Shown: positions 35,601 through 45,257 of the stretch, piece after piece
Numbering within the stretch: the stretch's first letter is position 1
Layout of the letters: every line of letters begins with the position of its first letter
DNA from: Ptychodera flava
Lineage: Eukaryota > Hemichordata > Enteropneusta > Ptychoderidae
Direction: 5' to 3'
Assembly (NCBI RefSeq): GCF_041260155.1
Contig: NC_091944.1
Span: 16,069,272 to 16,133,271, forward strand
Length of the DNA stretch: 64,000 bases
Translations under genes and position numbers: made by a program
The notes under the pieces: generated by a model
Seen by the model: only the letters and a program-made list of their open reading frames with translations
Told to the model about the DNA's origin: nothing
Database searches by the model: none

Positions 35601-38600
35601 GCTGGGGAAGGTCTTACTGATTTCTCCAAGGCTTTCAATGTAAGTTTTTTACGAAACAATTTTTATCGTCATGACCTTTCCCTTTAAGGCTGGTAATAGC
35701 CTTGAAAGAAATTTGAACTGTTTGGGTATGACAATTTCTCAGTGTGTGTGTAACAGCTGTTTCACACTTCCTTTAAATACGGTTCTGTTGTAAAGTGTAT
35801 GAAGATTGTACGTTTAATGTAATGGAGTATATAAGAAATCAAAAGATTATTTACTGAGTAGATTGGAGTGTAGATAATGATGTAGACATACAAGAGTCTT
35901 GAAAGCTCCCAATAATAATTATGGTTTCTGAAATATAGTTCCATTCATAACAAAATTTTTGGATAACCTGGATTTTAACCCTCTGAGTGCTGTAATTTTT
36001 CCCACCAAAATTTTTGTGCAAAAGTTTTCTAGTTATTCCAAATTTTTCTGTAATTTTATTAGGAATTTTGGACCAAATGGACATCATTTTCATTGACTTA
36101 AGCTTTTGATCAAAACTTTGGGGAAATCTTAAAAAGAAATTGTCAGGAACTGAAAAAAATTGTCTGCATTATATTTCATAAAGGTGACAAAAATTGACTT
36201 CGGCTTTCTGAGGGTTAATGACCAAAACCAACAAAAGAAAGACATTAGCTCTGTTGGTATGTTTTTTTTATATTAATGTATAGACTGCTGTGTGTAGGTA
36301 TAGACACAGTTTACTTATAAAGTTGCTTTAAAATTTGTTTTCAGCCCACTCGAGATCCAATCTGTTGTATGTGTGCCTCTGACAAGATGCTGATCATTGG
36401 CCGAGAGACTGGTACGTTGCATCGGTATTCGTTACCTCACCTGGCATTGGTCAACAAGTACGCCCTCAACTGTCGACCCCATGCTTTATCACTGAACTGC
36501 AATTCTACGTAAGTACATGCAGATACATCTGTGATGATCGAGCTGTTTCTGTTGACGTTGAAAGTATAACTGTAAATTTCTTAGATTTCAACTCAAACAT
36601 CAGACCATTTTAGTATAAGCAATATGTTAATAGGGTTTGATTTTCAGAAAAGAAACTGTTGGAAAAAACACAAAAGTGTGTCTGAATATCAGTGTTTTGA
36701 AAAAGCCTCTGGTGCAAACTTGATCATGAACATAGTCAATTTCATTTCAATTTATGTCAAATTACTAGTGTAATGTCTTTCCATGCATTAAATATATTCT
36801 TTCAGTGTTCTCAATGGATTGAAAAACAGGAGTCACAAAGTTACATAACAATTCATAATTTGCATATTCTTTTGTTGTGGAAATGTATTCTTTTGAGCAG
36901 TTATTACCATATGAATAGTTTTATAGATTGCTTGAAAAATAGAGGGGCGGCCCAACTGTCAGACTCCCCTGGGGAGAACTTTGACTTTCATTTGATGGTT
37001 TATGGTTTTATAATTGGTGTGTGTCTTTCCTATCAATAGGAGACTGGCCATCATTGACATCTCAGGCATCCTGTCCTTCTTTGACCTTGAGGCCAGGGTC
37101 ACCAACCAGGACGGCCAAGAGAGCCAGGGTCAACAGCTGAACTTTGAACGCAAGGACGTCTGGGACATGAAATGGGCGGAAGATAACTCTGAGCTGTTTG
37201 CCATGATGGAGAAGACAAGAATGTACATCTTCAGAAACTTAGATCCAGAGGTAAGACACCTTTAGGCATACCTTTAGGTAAGTGTTAAAACAGTCACATA
37301 TATAGATGGAGAGGTTTGAGGTTGGCATCTTTAAGCTGGAGTTATTCAGAAGACTAGAAACATCGAGTTTTTTCTTATTTTTGGCTTTATAAAGCATGTG
37401 TATCATTCAAATAATTTGTGCCATTGAATTCAGCTTTGTAAAATGTCTCAGGAATCAGTGAAAGTAAGCATTACAACAGTAGGTGCCTTTCTTATCTGAG
37501 TTGGCTGGGAATGAAACTATGTCACAACAACAGACATACCTTCAGTGTTGCAAACAAGCTGCTTTGCAGTTGAGGTAGAATGCACCTCGGGGATAGGTAT
37601 TCGGACTCTCAAACTTTTACAATTCTCTTCTGATATACCACATGTTGGGGTTCATTTTAAAGCTCTTGGTGTAAGAAAAATTTTCACTGGCTTAGTTTTT
37701 TCGAAATTTGAAAGTTCATCTTTTTCTCCATAGAGTTAACACAGGGACGGCGGCCATTTTGAATTTCAAATATCAGTAAATCTTGGGTTATTTGTTTCTC
37801 TAGTACCAAAATTTGCACGGTGACCCCCGATTTTTATTCCTGAGTTTGAAAGACACTGGTTGAATGATTCCTCATGGAAAGTTTGAGCAAAAGTTTAAGT
37901 CTTTCACTTTCGAGGTGCAAACTACCTTAAATGCTCATTTTCATAATGGGCTGTACTCAGAAATTGGAGGAAAATTTTCCAAGATTCTCAGGCTTCTGTT
38001 CCAGCAGAATTTACTTATTTTCCAATCTGTTTACATCTGTTTACACAGGAGCCAATCCTAAGTTCCGGGTACATCTGCAACTTTGAAGATCTGCAGATCA
38101 AGTCAGTCTTGTTGGATGAGATTATGAAAGATCCAGAACACCCAAACAAGGAGAACTTGTTAGATATGGAGATTAAGGTAATGTAGAAAACATTTGCCAT
38201 GTTGACTGGTAGAGGGCCTTCTTTCTCTCACCAATGCAGCCTGTTACGGCAACTGCACAGTCTGACTCTGTCATCTTGCAATCTGTCTGCCATAGTTAAG
38301 TTGACTCATAGTAATTTCAAACCTGAAGAACACTTGGTTGCATCGTTCTTGTGGCAGGAGTCATTGCCTGTCTGAGGGTACGAACAACCCTTACATCCCA
38401 TGGTTTACCCCAAACCTATTGTTGTCAATGGTGAATTGTGGACCTGTTCACAGTGAAGTAGGGGTGAACAGGCTAATGGCAAATATAGGTTCAAACAGAA
38501 AACCCATGTTAAATGTACTACAGCATAGAATGGAGCCAGTATTGCTAGTATTGCCAATGGAGCCAGTATTCGTCAATATTGCCAAAACTCATCAGTATTG

Positions 38601-41600
38601 CCAAAACTTTTTTTTTCAATGTTCAGTCTCTCAGAGACAGCAGAGATCTCCTTGAGAAGGTTGGCATTGAAGACGCTTCACAGTTTATTGAAGATAATCC
38701 ACATCCAAGACTCTGGTAAGATATCAGACATCTCCTTTGTTATCTGATATGCATTGCATCCCTTGATGCTAGCACAAGCACATACACACACACGCCTATA
38801 GACACACATATATTAACCCTTTGAGTGCTGTAATTTTTCCCACCAATTTTAGTGCAACATTTTACCAATTTTTTATAAATTTTTCTGTAATTTTTTTAAA
38901 TTTGGACCAAATGTACAGCATTTTATAGGTTACAGTTTTTGATAAAAATTATGGAAAAAAATCTGGAAAAAAAATTGACTGGGTTATATTTTATAAAGGG
39001 GACAAAAATTGACTTGGGCACTCAAAAGGTTCAAAAAACTACATGCAAATTTTAAATATTTCATCAAATTTCCCAGGAGTGATGCAGATGGTAAGAAAGG
39101 ATATTTCTAATCATCTATTGACTGACAGAAAACATTTTACGTTGAAATGTGGTATAAAATACTGTCATCAAACAGAAAAAAGTAAAACCATGATGATTTA
39201 ACTCGTCAGACGATGAATGTATAGACAATAGCAAATTCTAGACTTTTGTCTCAGATTTCTACAAAATGTGTGCACTAATTGATGTCGGTAGGATTTATCC
39301 CTTGGAAAGATGTAGACTGAGTAATGATAATACACACATCACCCTGATAATTCCTTCCTGTTCTCTACCTCCTCTCCTATCCTATACCCTCACCTGCCAT
39401 GTTACCAGGCGATTGTTAGCAGAGGCAGCCCTTGAGAACTTGGACTTGAAGACGGCTGACCAGGCCTTTGTCAGGTGTAGAGACTACCAAGGCATCGAGT
39501 TTGTGAAGAAACTCGGGAATCTACAGAGTGAGATGATGAAACAGGCAGAGATCGCCGCCTACTTCAAGAGATTTGAAGAGGCAGAGAGAATGTACCTAGA
39601 CATGGACAGAAGGTGAGATGTACAAATGTAGTTTTAAAGGTATACTGTCACCTGTTCCAATTTTGCCACAGTTACCATGGAAAGAGAAAATCAAACCAAT
39701 CACAAATTTTAAGCAGGTGGCCGCTTTTTAAAAACAGCGCCCTCACAGTGGCATTTTGTATACCAAGGAATGCCCCTTTGGCCATATATGGACATATTTA
39801 GATTACAGGTGACTGTATACCTTTAAGATATGATGATTTGAGAAATGTTCATCCTTCGATGTGAATTTTCTTGTGTAATATGACTTGTTGTGCAGCTCAC
39901 TGAATTGTAGCACCATAGATGTAAATTTAGCTATTGCATTATAAGTTAGGACCATTTGATCATTCTAATAATTCAAAAAAAAAAATCTCATATGAAAAGA
40001 AATTGAAAGGTTTGAGCATCAAAGTTCAGAAAAAAGATGCTACCTTTTTTAACACTTTCTACGTTAAATTTTAAATTCAGTGAGTAAGAATCACTGTGAC
40101 AAGTAAATAATACCAGCCAGACTGCTTTCATATTCCTATATTTCAAAATATTTGGTGTTCATTAACAGAGACCTTGCTGTCAACCTGAGGGTTAAACTTG
40201 GTGATTGGTTCCGTGTTGTGCAGCTGCTGAAGACCGGAAGTGGCGGAGGAGACGACCAACAGTTGGAACAGGCATGGAACGCTATTGGAGACTACTACGC
40301 CGACAGGCAGAAATGGCAACAAGCCGTCACTTACTACGTGCAAGGAAGAAATCAAGAAAGGCTGGCCGAGTGTTACTACATGTTGGAAGATTTTGCTGGT
40401 TTGCAGAAGATGGTAGAGTCCCTGCCAGAAAATCACAGACTACTGCCCGTAAGTCCTTGGCTTACAATCTTGTTAATCACAGGCAGTCTCTGACTGCAGG
40501 TGTGCTCATACAGAAACATAAACAATCCATAATAACTGTGATAGTAGAGTTATAACCATCTTATATCACAACAGTAATGTATTCCAACGTAATAAAATCT
40601 ATAACTATTACTAGCTTTAACTAGCTATTACTGTAACTATCTTTTACTAGCCATAACTATCTATTACTATCTGTAATTATATATTACTACCTATAACAAG
40701 CTATAACTATTCATTACAATCTAAAGCTACCGTATCTTTTTCAGGCTATGACTCAGACTGTTATTACTAGTATGTGTCTGTGTATACTATCTTTTCCTAC
40801 AACTTCATAGTCCCAAGACCATTGAAGATTTTATTTCCTTTCTTCAGTGCTAATGCACTGATTCCAATTTGCAAAATTGTAACCTTATTCATGCATCCGT
40901 GTATATTAGCATAATCTTTATCAGTCATGAAACAAACTATGATTGTTATTGTTCATTCTATATTTTCATGAAGTTTGTGAAACTTCAGAATCATAAAGCA
41001 GAGGACCCTAACCATTTATGGAATATCATTTAGATTTAATGAAATTATGTTACTGTTCATTTGAATATTTTTTGGTATTTTCTGACATCTAACAAGAAAA
41101 GACACCTCACCTTTGTAACTTTTCTCTTCTCAGGAAGTAGCTGGTATGTTTGTGACAGTAGGCATGTGTGAGCAAGCTGTGGAAGCCTATCTCAAGGTAA
41201 AAACATTTATAGAAGATAATTCATGTTGCATGGATTATCTCTACCTAACAGTTGCAGCACCCCTGGACACTGTGAATATCATGATTTGAAATTTCCATTT
41301 TGCCAATATCATGATGTGAAATGTCCATTTGCCAATATCGTGATGTGAAATTTACACCTGGTCAATATCATAATGTGAAATTTCCACTTGCCGATAACAT
41401 GATGTGAAATTTACATGTGGTCAATATTGTGATTTAAAATTGATATGTTACCAATATCATGATGTGAAATTTCCACTTGCCAATATCATGATGTGAAATT
41501 TCCCTTTGCCAATATCATGATGTGAAATTTACACTTGGTCAATATTTTGATTTAAAATTAATATGTTACCAATATCATGATGTGAAATTTCCATTTGCCA

Positions 41601-44600
41601 ATATCATGATGTGAAATTTCCATTTGCCAATATCATGATGTGAAATTTCCATTTGCCAATATCATGATGTGAAATTTACATCTGGTCAATATCTAATGTG
41701 AAATTTCCATTTTGCCAATAACATGATGTGAAATTTCCATTTGCCAATATCATGATGTGAAATTTACATCTAGTCAATATCATAATGTGAAATTTACATT
41801 TTGCCAATAACATGATGTGAAATTTCCATTTGCCAATATCATTATGTGAAATTTACATCTTGTTAATATCATAATGTGAAATTTCCATTTTGCCAATAAC
41901 ATGATGTGAAATTTACATCTGGTTAATACTGTGATTTAAAATTAAGATGTGGCTGATATCAGGATTTGAAATTTACATCTTCCTTGCAGAGCAACAAAGT
42001 CAAAGCAGCCATTGATTGCTGTGTGCATCTCAACCAATGGAATCAGGCGGTAGATCTGGCCAAAGCACACAACGTCAAGGAGATTGATTCACTACTGGCC
42101 AAGTACGCTTCACACCTGCTGGAGAAGGACAAGAAATTACAGGCTATTGAGTTGTACAGAAAGGCAAATCATTATCTGAATGCCGCTAAACTCATGTTCA
42201 AAGTGAGCGAATATTTCAGTGAAATTTTAAAACCTTGGAGACCAGTCATGCTGTTGATGTCTTTGTGCTTAAATCATCTTTAACAATTATCAAGAATAGA
42301 ATATTTAAGCATAATGTACCAAATTTTGCACGGCATAATGTATGATGAGAAGCCGAGTACATTATGGAGTGCAAAGTTTGCTTGAGCCCATTATTGGCCA
42401 GGAGGGCAACATTATTGCTACTATTTTATAGTTTGGCAATGCCGGTAAATTTGTTGACATAGAATACATCTTTGGTCACTATGCTGGATAATAAGATACA
42501 CTATCGGTAATAATCTGTAGGGGGAGGTCACACTATTCACTTGAAGTGACAAAGCTGTAATATATACCAAATAATGTGACCTACTGTTGCAACTTACATA
42601 TCGGCCATTGAGCAGCTTCGTTCTGTCATGTGAAACTAATTTGTTACAAAATAATACAAAAGTTGATTGACAACTGATGTTTTGTCCCCAAAATGTGCAA
42701 AATGTCCCCAAAAATAAACGGTAGTGGGAGACAGTGTCCCCTGGTTTAAAATTGCTGGCTGCAACACTGAGAGAGTATGTCAACATCTTTTCAGATTGGA
42801 GAGGAGTACGCCGAAAAGAAGGCCAAACCTCTGCGAACAAAGAAAATGTACGTGCTTGCTGCCTTGCTGATAGAACAGTACCATGAACAGATTAAAGTTA
42901 GTTCCAAGTTGAAAGCCAAGGGCAAGAGAGAGGTGAGTACAAGCTCATCATAGCATAGGTCAGAGATCCAACATAACAGTGTAACAGAAACACCTTTCAG
43001 ATTGGCCTTAAAAGTATTACACTTCTTCAAGTATGTTGATAATGGTGAATTCCCTTGATATCGTGTGTTTTGTGGTAGTTTTATCACTGACATATTTATA
43101 GAATCAAAAATCAGAAGTATCATAATATTTAGAGGCAAGGATGATTGAGAGATATGAATCATTGTTATTCAAATTTATGAGGGAATTGATATTATTTAGA
43201 CATATCACTGACGTAGAAAAACAGGAAACAACAAAATTATAAAAGCCTCTCTTTTGAATGTTTAATTGAAGTAACTCGTTTCTAATGACTTTTTGATAAT
43301 TTCAGGCAAGTTCAGCGCTTGCAGGGTTGCTAGAAGAGGACGCTGTGGCTACATCCGACAGTAAACTGATTGACAATGCATGGAGAGGTGCTGAAGCTTT
43401 CCATTTCTTTCTGTTGGCACAGCGACAGCTCTACTTAGGTAAGATGAAAATCCTGCACTGATACATTGTACATTGTCAGCTTGGATTGGGTTGGAGACGT
43501 GGATACTGTTGCAGAGTTCAGTGGATATGCCGTCAATATCCCAAGGAGTTTTCACATCATAATCATACAATGCAGTACAATGCAGTAAAAATTACTGTAC
43601 TGACACATGTACAGTACATGCACTTTGTCAGTCTGGGTTTTAAGTTTAGATAAGTTCAATGAACATGCCATCAATGGTTGTACTGTGGGAAAAAAAAGGA
43701 TGCATGGTGTTCTACAGACTCAGTACACCAAATAGATCATGTGATGGTGGTACATGTACAAACAAACCCACGTGTACAAATGTATATAGAAATACACATA
43801 TTTCTATGCATGTTCGTGCACATGGTTTTGTTTGTACCATGGTCCATTTGAATTCCGGGTTTAACCCATCATCACGGACAGGTTGACAGGGAAGGTTAAT
43901 GCATGGCAATCAAGGAAGGTATATGTATATTCCCCTGTATGGATACGGAAACTGTCTATGGAATAATGTGTGGGTAAGATTTGTGGACAGCCTGTCATCA
44001 GTTTGTCAGATGACTAGCTAAAAATGAACAGCTGTCTGTGGAACATCATGATTAATCTTGTAAACCAAACAAACACGCATCTAACCAACACAGCATTGTA
44101 GACATATACTCAAATCTTCTGTTGACGGTTTGTCATAAACCTCAGCGAAGTTAGCCCCGCAGTTTCCCCTGACCTTGATGTTGGTTGACCTTTCAACAGG
44201 ATATGTTGATGCCAGCATGAAGACAGCTTTACACCTGAGAGAATACGAAGACATCATCGATCCGGTGGACATCTACTCACTGCTTGGGCTTGCGGCCTGT
44301 GCTAACAGGGCCTTTGGTACCTGCTCCAAGGCATTTATCAAGTTAGAGTCGCTAGAAACCATCACTACGGAACACAGACAGCAGTATGAGGAGCTAGCAT
44401 TGGATATCTTCACTAAACACAGTCCCAAGGACACAAGAGCCAACAAGGCAGAGTGTACCAGCTGTGAAACTATGATACCTGACTGGTAAGTTGGAACCTA
44501 GTTATACTTGGTTAACTTGTCTTGATTTATTCACTTTTACAGATTTATACTTACATCACACAGACAAAACTGACCGTATGAGAAGTTCTACTGGAGCAGA

Positions 44601-45257
44601 TTTCTTCATCACAGTATACTCCACCATACAAGTGAAACTTTGGGATTTTGTTCGTAACAAACATCAAACTGTCCTTTTTCATAGGAAAAAAATTAAAAAG
44701 GGATCACCCCACAAGTTATATGTACAAGGGGCAAATTACTTCAACTTCACTTATATTTGAAATTAAAATGATTACCATTCTTTTAACCAGCTTCTGCACA
44801 GAAAAAAACATTAATTTTCTTTTGGATGGTGAATACGTTATTTTCTGCACAAGTTCATAACTTTACACAATCTGTTGACTGCAATGAAATAAATTTTAAG
44901 GGTATGAATATCTGTCCCTCGGGTATATTTTTTCTAATACCATGAAAGATTGACATTTCAAACAGGCTAGATTTGATAATTATTTTTCATCGAGTCAAAA
45001 TCATTTTCCAATGTTGTTGCCAATGTCACAAGCGCTGCCTTTAATTTCATTTGCTTCCCCAACCAAGTTAAGTTTTCAATTTCCTTGACAGGTGTGCTGT
45101 GTGTCCCAGCTGCGATACCAAGTTTCCGACCTGCATCGTCACTGGAAGGCCGTTGATGGACTACCAGTTCTGGATGTGCAGTACATGTAAACACCGTGCC
45201 TATGAGAATGAAATCAGTGCACTGAACAACTGCCCTCTATGCCACTCATCAATATAA
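14623..45257 (+). CDS. WDR35: WD repeat protein 35 / IFT121, complete, 25 coding exons
   Basis: Exons: 14623-14646, 15748-15865, 16683-16757, 17753-17845, 18238-18339, 18807-18967, 19620-19785, 20317-20462, 21295-21513, 30450-30542, 31899-31919, 34717-34777, 35425-35639, 36345-36508, 37040-37250, 38049-38177, 38627-38715, 39409-39612, 40169-40448, 41134-41196, 41990-42202, 42795-42932, 43306-43438, 44200-44485, 45092-45257. All borders are GT-AG and all phases agree, giving 1189 aa (human about 1181). The N-terminus MFIYLSKK and segments such as [55 protein letters not shown] and [11 protein letters not shown] are near-identical to human WDR35 as recalled. Two N-terminal WD40 propellers (about 1-650) are followed by a TPR-like helical solenoid, then Cys pairs (CTSC, CPSC, CSTC, CPLC) forming C-terminal zinc ribbons. 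The protein is a subunit of the IFT-A complex, for retrograde ciliary transport and ciliary membrane entry. Intron 9 is about 8.9 kb and full of transposons. Confidence 0.98.
17081..17107. repeat. Small hairpin, CACGGTC/GACCGTG (WDR35 intron 3)
   Basis: The stem CACGGTC...TCT pairs with AGA...GACCGTG around a 5-nt loop, with a 2-nt bulge. The same core, with a longer perfect stem, recurs at 50921-50951 in SLC25A32 intron 1. Confidence 0.6.
17194..17544. mobile_element. GGTAG-family miniature element, copy 1 (WDR35 intron 3)
   Basis: 351 bp with ends GGTAGTATGCCCCTC and GAGGCACATTCTACC. The left TTAA is at 17190-17193; the right target site has decayed. Internal landmarks shared with the copies at 33342 and 37574 are GGTCACC/GGATCACC, ATGGCCGC-type and GTTAACT sequences and ACAAGTGGTAGA. 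Non-coding. The left flank 17100-17190 is unassigned. Confidence 0.8.
21756..23823 (+). mobile_element. CTATAG-end element A, interrupted by element B (WDR35 intron 9)
   Basis: The left end AGCTACTATAGACTATAG is followed by a CCGTCCGCCGTCCG cluster, (GTAT)n, CCGTTTGTGAGGCGTCCGTC and CTTGAGAAC. It matches element C at 24646 almost base for base. Sequence 22052-23714 is foreign to it; element A resumes at 23715 with TTTGGTATACAGGTCC. Non-coding, with its right end lost near 23823. The following DNA to 24645 is AT-rich and unassigned. Confidence 0.75.
22052..23714 (+). mobile_element. 1.66-kb AGCTCCGC element B with 146-bp tandem modules
   Basis: The left end AGCTCCGCTG is mirrored near the right end by CAGCGGAGCT, followed by ATATCGGCCGCTAGGTCGCT. 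A CCGTCGTCCGTCGTCCGTC cluster lies 50-80 bp inside the left end. The body is about nine or ten copies of a module containing AGCTTTGAAATTTGGTATAC and TTTTTGCCATTTTTGGTCA, with starts near 22469, 22615, 22761, 22907, 23053, 23197, 23346 and 23500. Spacing is 144-154 bp, mostly exactly 146. Minus-strand open frames of 89-94 codons are by-products of the modules. It inserted into element A, as the uninterrupted copy C proves. Confidence 0.8.
24646..25117 (+). mobile_element. CTATAG-end element C (second copy of A)
   Basis: Same left end, CCGTCC cluster and CTTGAGAAC motif as element A, with a longer (GTAT)n tract at about 24717-24753. It is uninterrupted where A holds element B, reading gacagctctgttatttggtatac. 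It is itself split by a 61-bp TTAA element at 25018-25078, and its right part is cut at about 25114 by element D. Confidence 0.75.
25018..25078. mobile_element. 61-bp CCCTTTGAA miniature element inside element C
   Basis: Ends CCCTTTGAACCC and TTCAAAGGG, flanked by TTAA at 25014-25017 and 25079-25082, with an internal hairpin CGGACATAAATGTCCG. Element A carries the empty site at the same point (gatttgttcaaattgtg), so insertion and target duplication are seen directly. Confidence 0.85.
25114..28521. mobile_element. Candidate 3.4-kb element D, ends TACCTTCTC / GAGAAGGTA
   Basis: The left end TACCTTCTCGTGTCTATTTA folds on itself (CTATTTATAG, GAGAAGGTA). It is followed by three CTTCCGTCTGTCAA-type repeats, and GAGAAGGTA recurs at 28513-28521 as a possible right end. 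It interrupts the module sequence of element C. The interior has no recognised protein. Boundaries are tentative, especially the right one, and the block may be composite. Confidence 0.4.
26826..27960. other. CpG-rich block of unknown nature inside WDR35 intron 9
   Basis: About 1.1 kb dense in CpG (GGCGCGATAACGCG, GTCGCGCCG, GGCGCGTACG and many more) in a CpG-poor intron. It holds overlapping plus-strand open frames of 124 codons (26974-27348, with a basic AKKKRKC stretch followed by TILDYC) and 66 codons (27179-27379, starting [18 protein letters not shown]). On the minus strand 27675-27959 has a 94-codon frame. None has a recognised domain or clear splice partners. It could be a promoter or CpG island of a nested transcript, or the core of element D. 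Confidence 0.35.
28540..28805 (+). mobile_element. Right-end fragments of elements B and A/C
   Basis: 28540-28684 matches the last 140 bp of element B (gatatccacc, catgtgt, CACAGCAGAGCT, GGTCGCTTG). At 28685 it passes into the CTATAG-element body (CTGGTCAGACGGCTTTAATATT, split in the original by a B insertion) and ends near 28805 with TGTCTATAGTAGCT, the inverse of that family's left end. This reproduces the B-in-A arrangement seen at 22052-23714. Confidence 0.65.
29644..29860. mobile_element. CCCTTTGAG-family miniature element, copy 2 (WDR35 intron 9)
   Basis: 217 bp with ends CCCGTTGAGTGCC and GCGCTCAAAGGG. TTAA is at 29640-29643 and 29861-29864; the right TTAA is also the left target site of the next element. 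Confidence 0.88.
29865..30049. mobile_element. AGGTATAC-family miniature element, copy 1 (WDR35 intron 9)
   Basis: 185 bp with ends AGGTATACTGTCACCTGT and ACAGGTGACTGTATACCT, flanked by TTAA on both sides (29861-29864, 30050-30053). It contains AACAGCGCCCTCAT and CATATATGGGCATA. The copy at 39638-39822 has the same length and the same ends. Non-coding. Confidence 0.9.
31682..31806. repeat. 125-bp direct repeat, unit 1 (WDR35 intron 10)
   Basis: Nearly identical to 32491-32615, offset 809 bp (shared start CAAAGGCGTTTCTGTCTCTC, shared end CTGCTACGGAG). The two units bracket the 21-nt microexon at 31899-31919. No terminal inverted repeats were seen. Confidence 0.85.
32491..32615. repeat. 125-bp direct repeat, unit 2 (WDR35 intron 11)
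   Basis: The second unit of the pair described at 31682-31806, in the same orientation, with a handful of substitutions (cttaccgtgaagtg against cttacagtatagtg). Confidence 0.85.
33342..33692. mobile_element. GGTAG-family miniature element, copy 2 (WDR35 intron 11)
   Basis: 351 bp with ends GGTAGTTTGTGCCTC and GAGGCACATTCTACC, flanked by TTAA at 33338-33341 and 33693-33696. It is collinear with copies at 17194 and 37574. Its right target site is shared with the palindrome that follows. Confidence 0.9.
33697..34024. mobile_element. 328-bp near-perfect palindromic element, TTAA target site
   Basis: The whole element is one inverted repeat. Left arm AGGGACAAAGTCGGCCA and right arm TGGTCGACTTTGGCCCT pair along their length to a centre at about 33861 (AGTGGTCATGACCACT). 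TTAA is at 33693-33696 and 34025-34028. No loop sequence and no coding capacity. The shared segment CCCCGGTTTTAGACA / TGTCTAAAACCGGGG shows the arms are still well matched. Confidence 0.92.
35979..36214. mobile_element. CCCTTTGAG-family miniature element, copy 3 (WDR35 intron 13)
   Basis: Reverse orientation relative to copy 1. Ends CCCTCTGAGTGCTG and TTTCTGAGGG, with TTAA at 35975-35978 and 36215-36218. More diverged than the others, hence probably older. Confidence 0.82.
37574..37926. mobile_element. GGTAG-family miniature element, copy 3 (WDR35 intron 15)
   Basis: 353 bp, inverse orientation to copy 2. Left GGTAGAATGCACCTC (target decayed to TTGA), right GAGGTGCAAACTACC followed by TTAA at 37927-37930. 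Contains the ACGGCGGCCATTTTGAATTT segment in common with the other copies. Confidence 0.85.
38817..39029. mobile_element. CCCTTTGAG-family miniature element, copy 4 (WDR35 intron 17)
   Basis: 213 bp, left TTAA at 38813-38816 then CCCTTTGAGTGCTG. The right end is diverged (CACTCAAAAGG then ttca). Non-coding. Confidence 0.8.
39638..39822. mobile_element. AGGTATAC-family miniature element, copy 2 (WDR35 intron 18)
   Basis: 185 bp, the same length and ends as the copy at 29865-30049, with TTAA at 39634-39637 and 39823-39826. It lies only about 22 bp after the exon 18 splice donor. Confidence 0.9.
40560..40735. repeat. Degenerate TATAACTATTACTA-type repeat (WDR35 intron 19)
   Basis: Loose repeats of 12-18 bp (ataactattactagc, taactatcttttactagc, tataacaagctataact). 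Low complexity, no coding signal. Confidence 0.7.
41270..41970. repeat. Minisatellite, about 28-30-bp units (WDR35 intron 20)
   Basis: About 24 units of the type CCAATATCATGATGTGAAAT plus ttccatttg or ttacatctggt fill nearly the whole intron between exons 20 and 21. The array runs to about 20 bp from the exon 21 acceptor. Two unit subtypes (ttccattt and ttacatctggt) alternate in places, pointing to higher-order duplication. Confidence 0.95.
43749..43838 (+). repeat. Hairpin repeat family, copy 2 (WDR35 intron 23)
   Basis: GGTACATGTACAAACAAACC at the left pairs with GGTTTTGTTTGTACC at the right, giving a long imperfect stem with a loop near 43795. Flanking sequence (catgtgatggt, gtttaaccc) is also shared with the copies at 9781 and 58027, so the full element is near 200 bp. 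Confidence 0.65.

Noticed and set aside
41270-41970. CRISPR-like array of regular repeats
   Set aside because: Units are contiguous with no unique spacers, and this is a eukaryotic intron.
42421-42840. 139-codon minus-strand frame
   Set aside because: Antisense to WDR35 exon 22 and its intron; no domain, no splice support.
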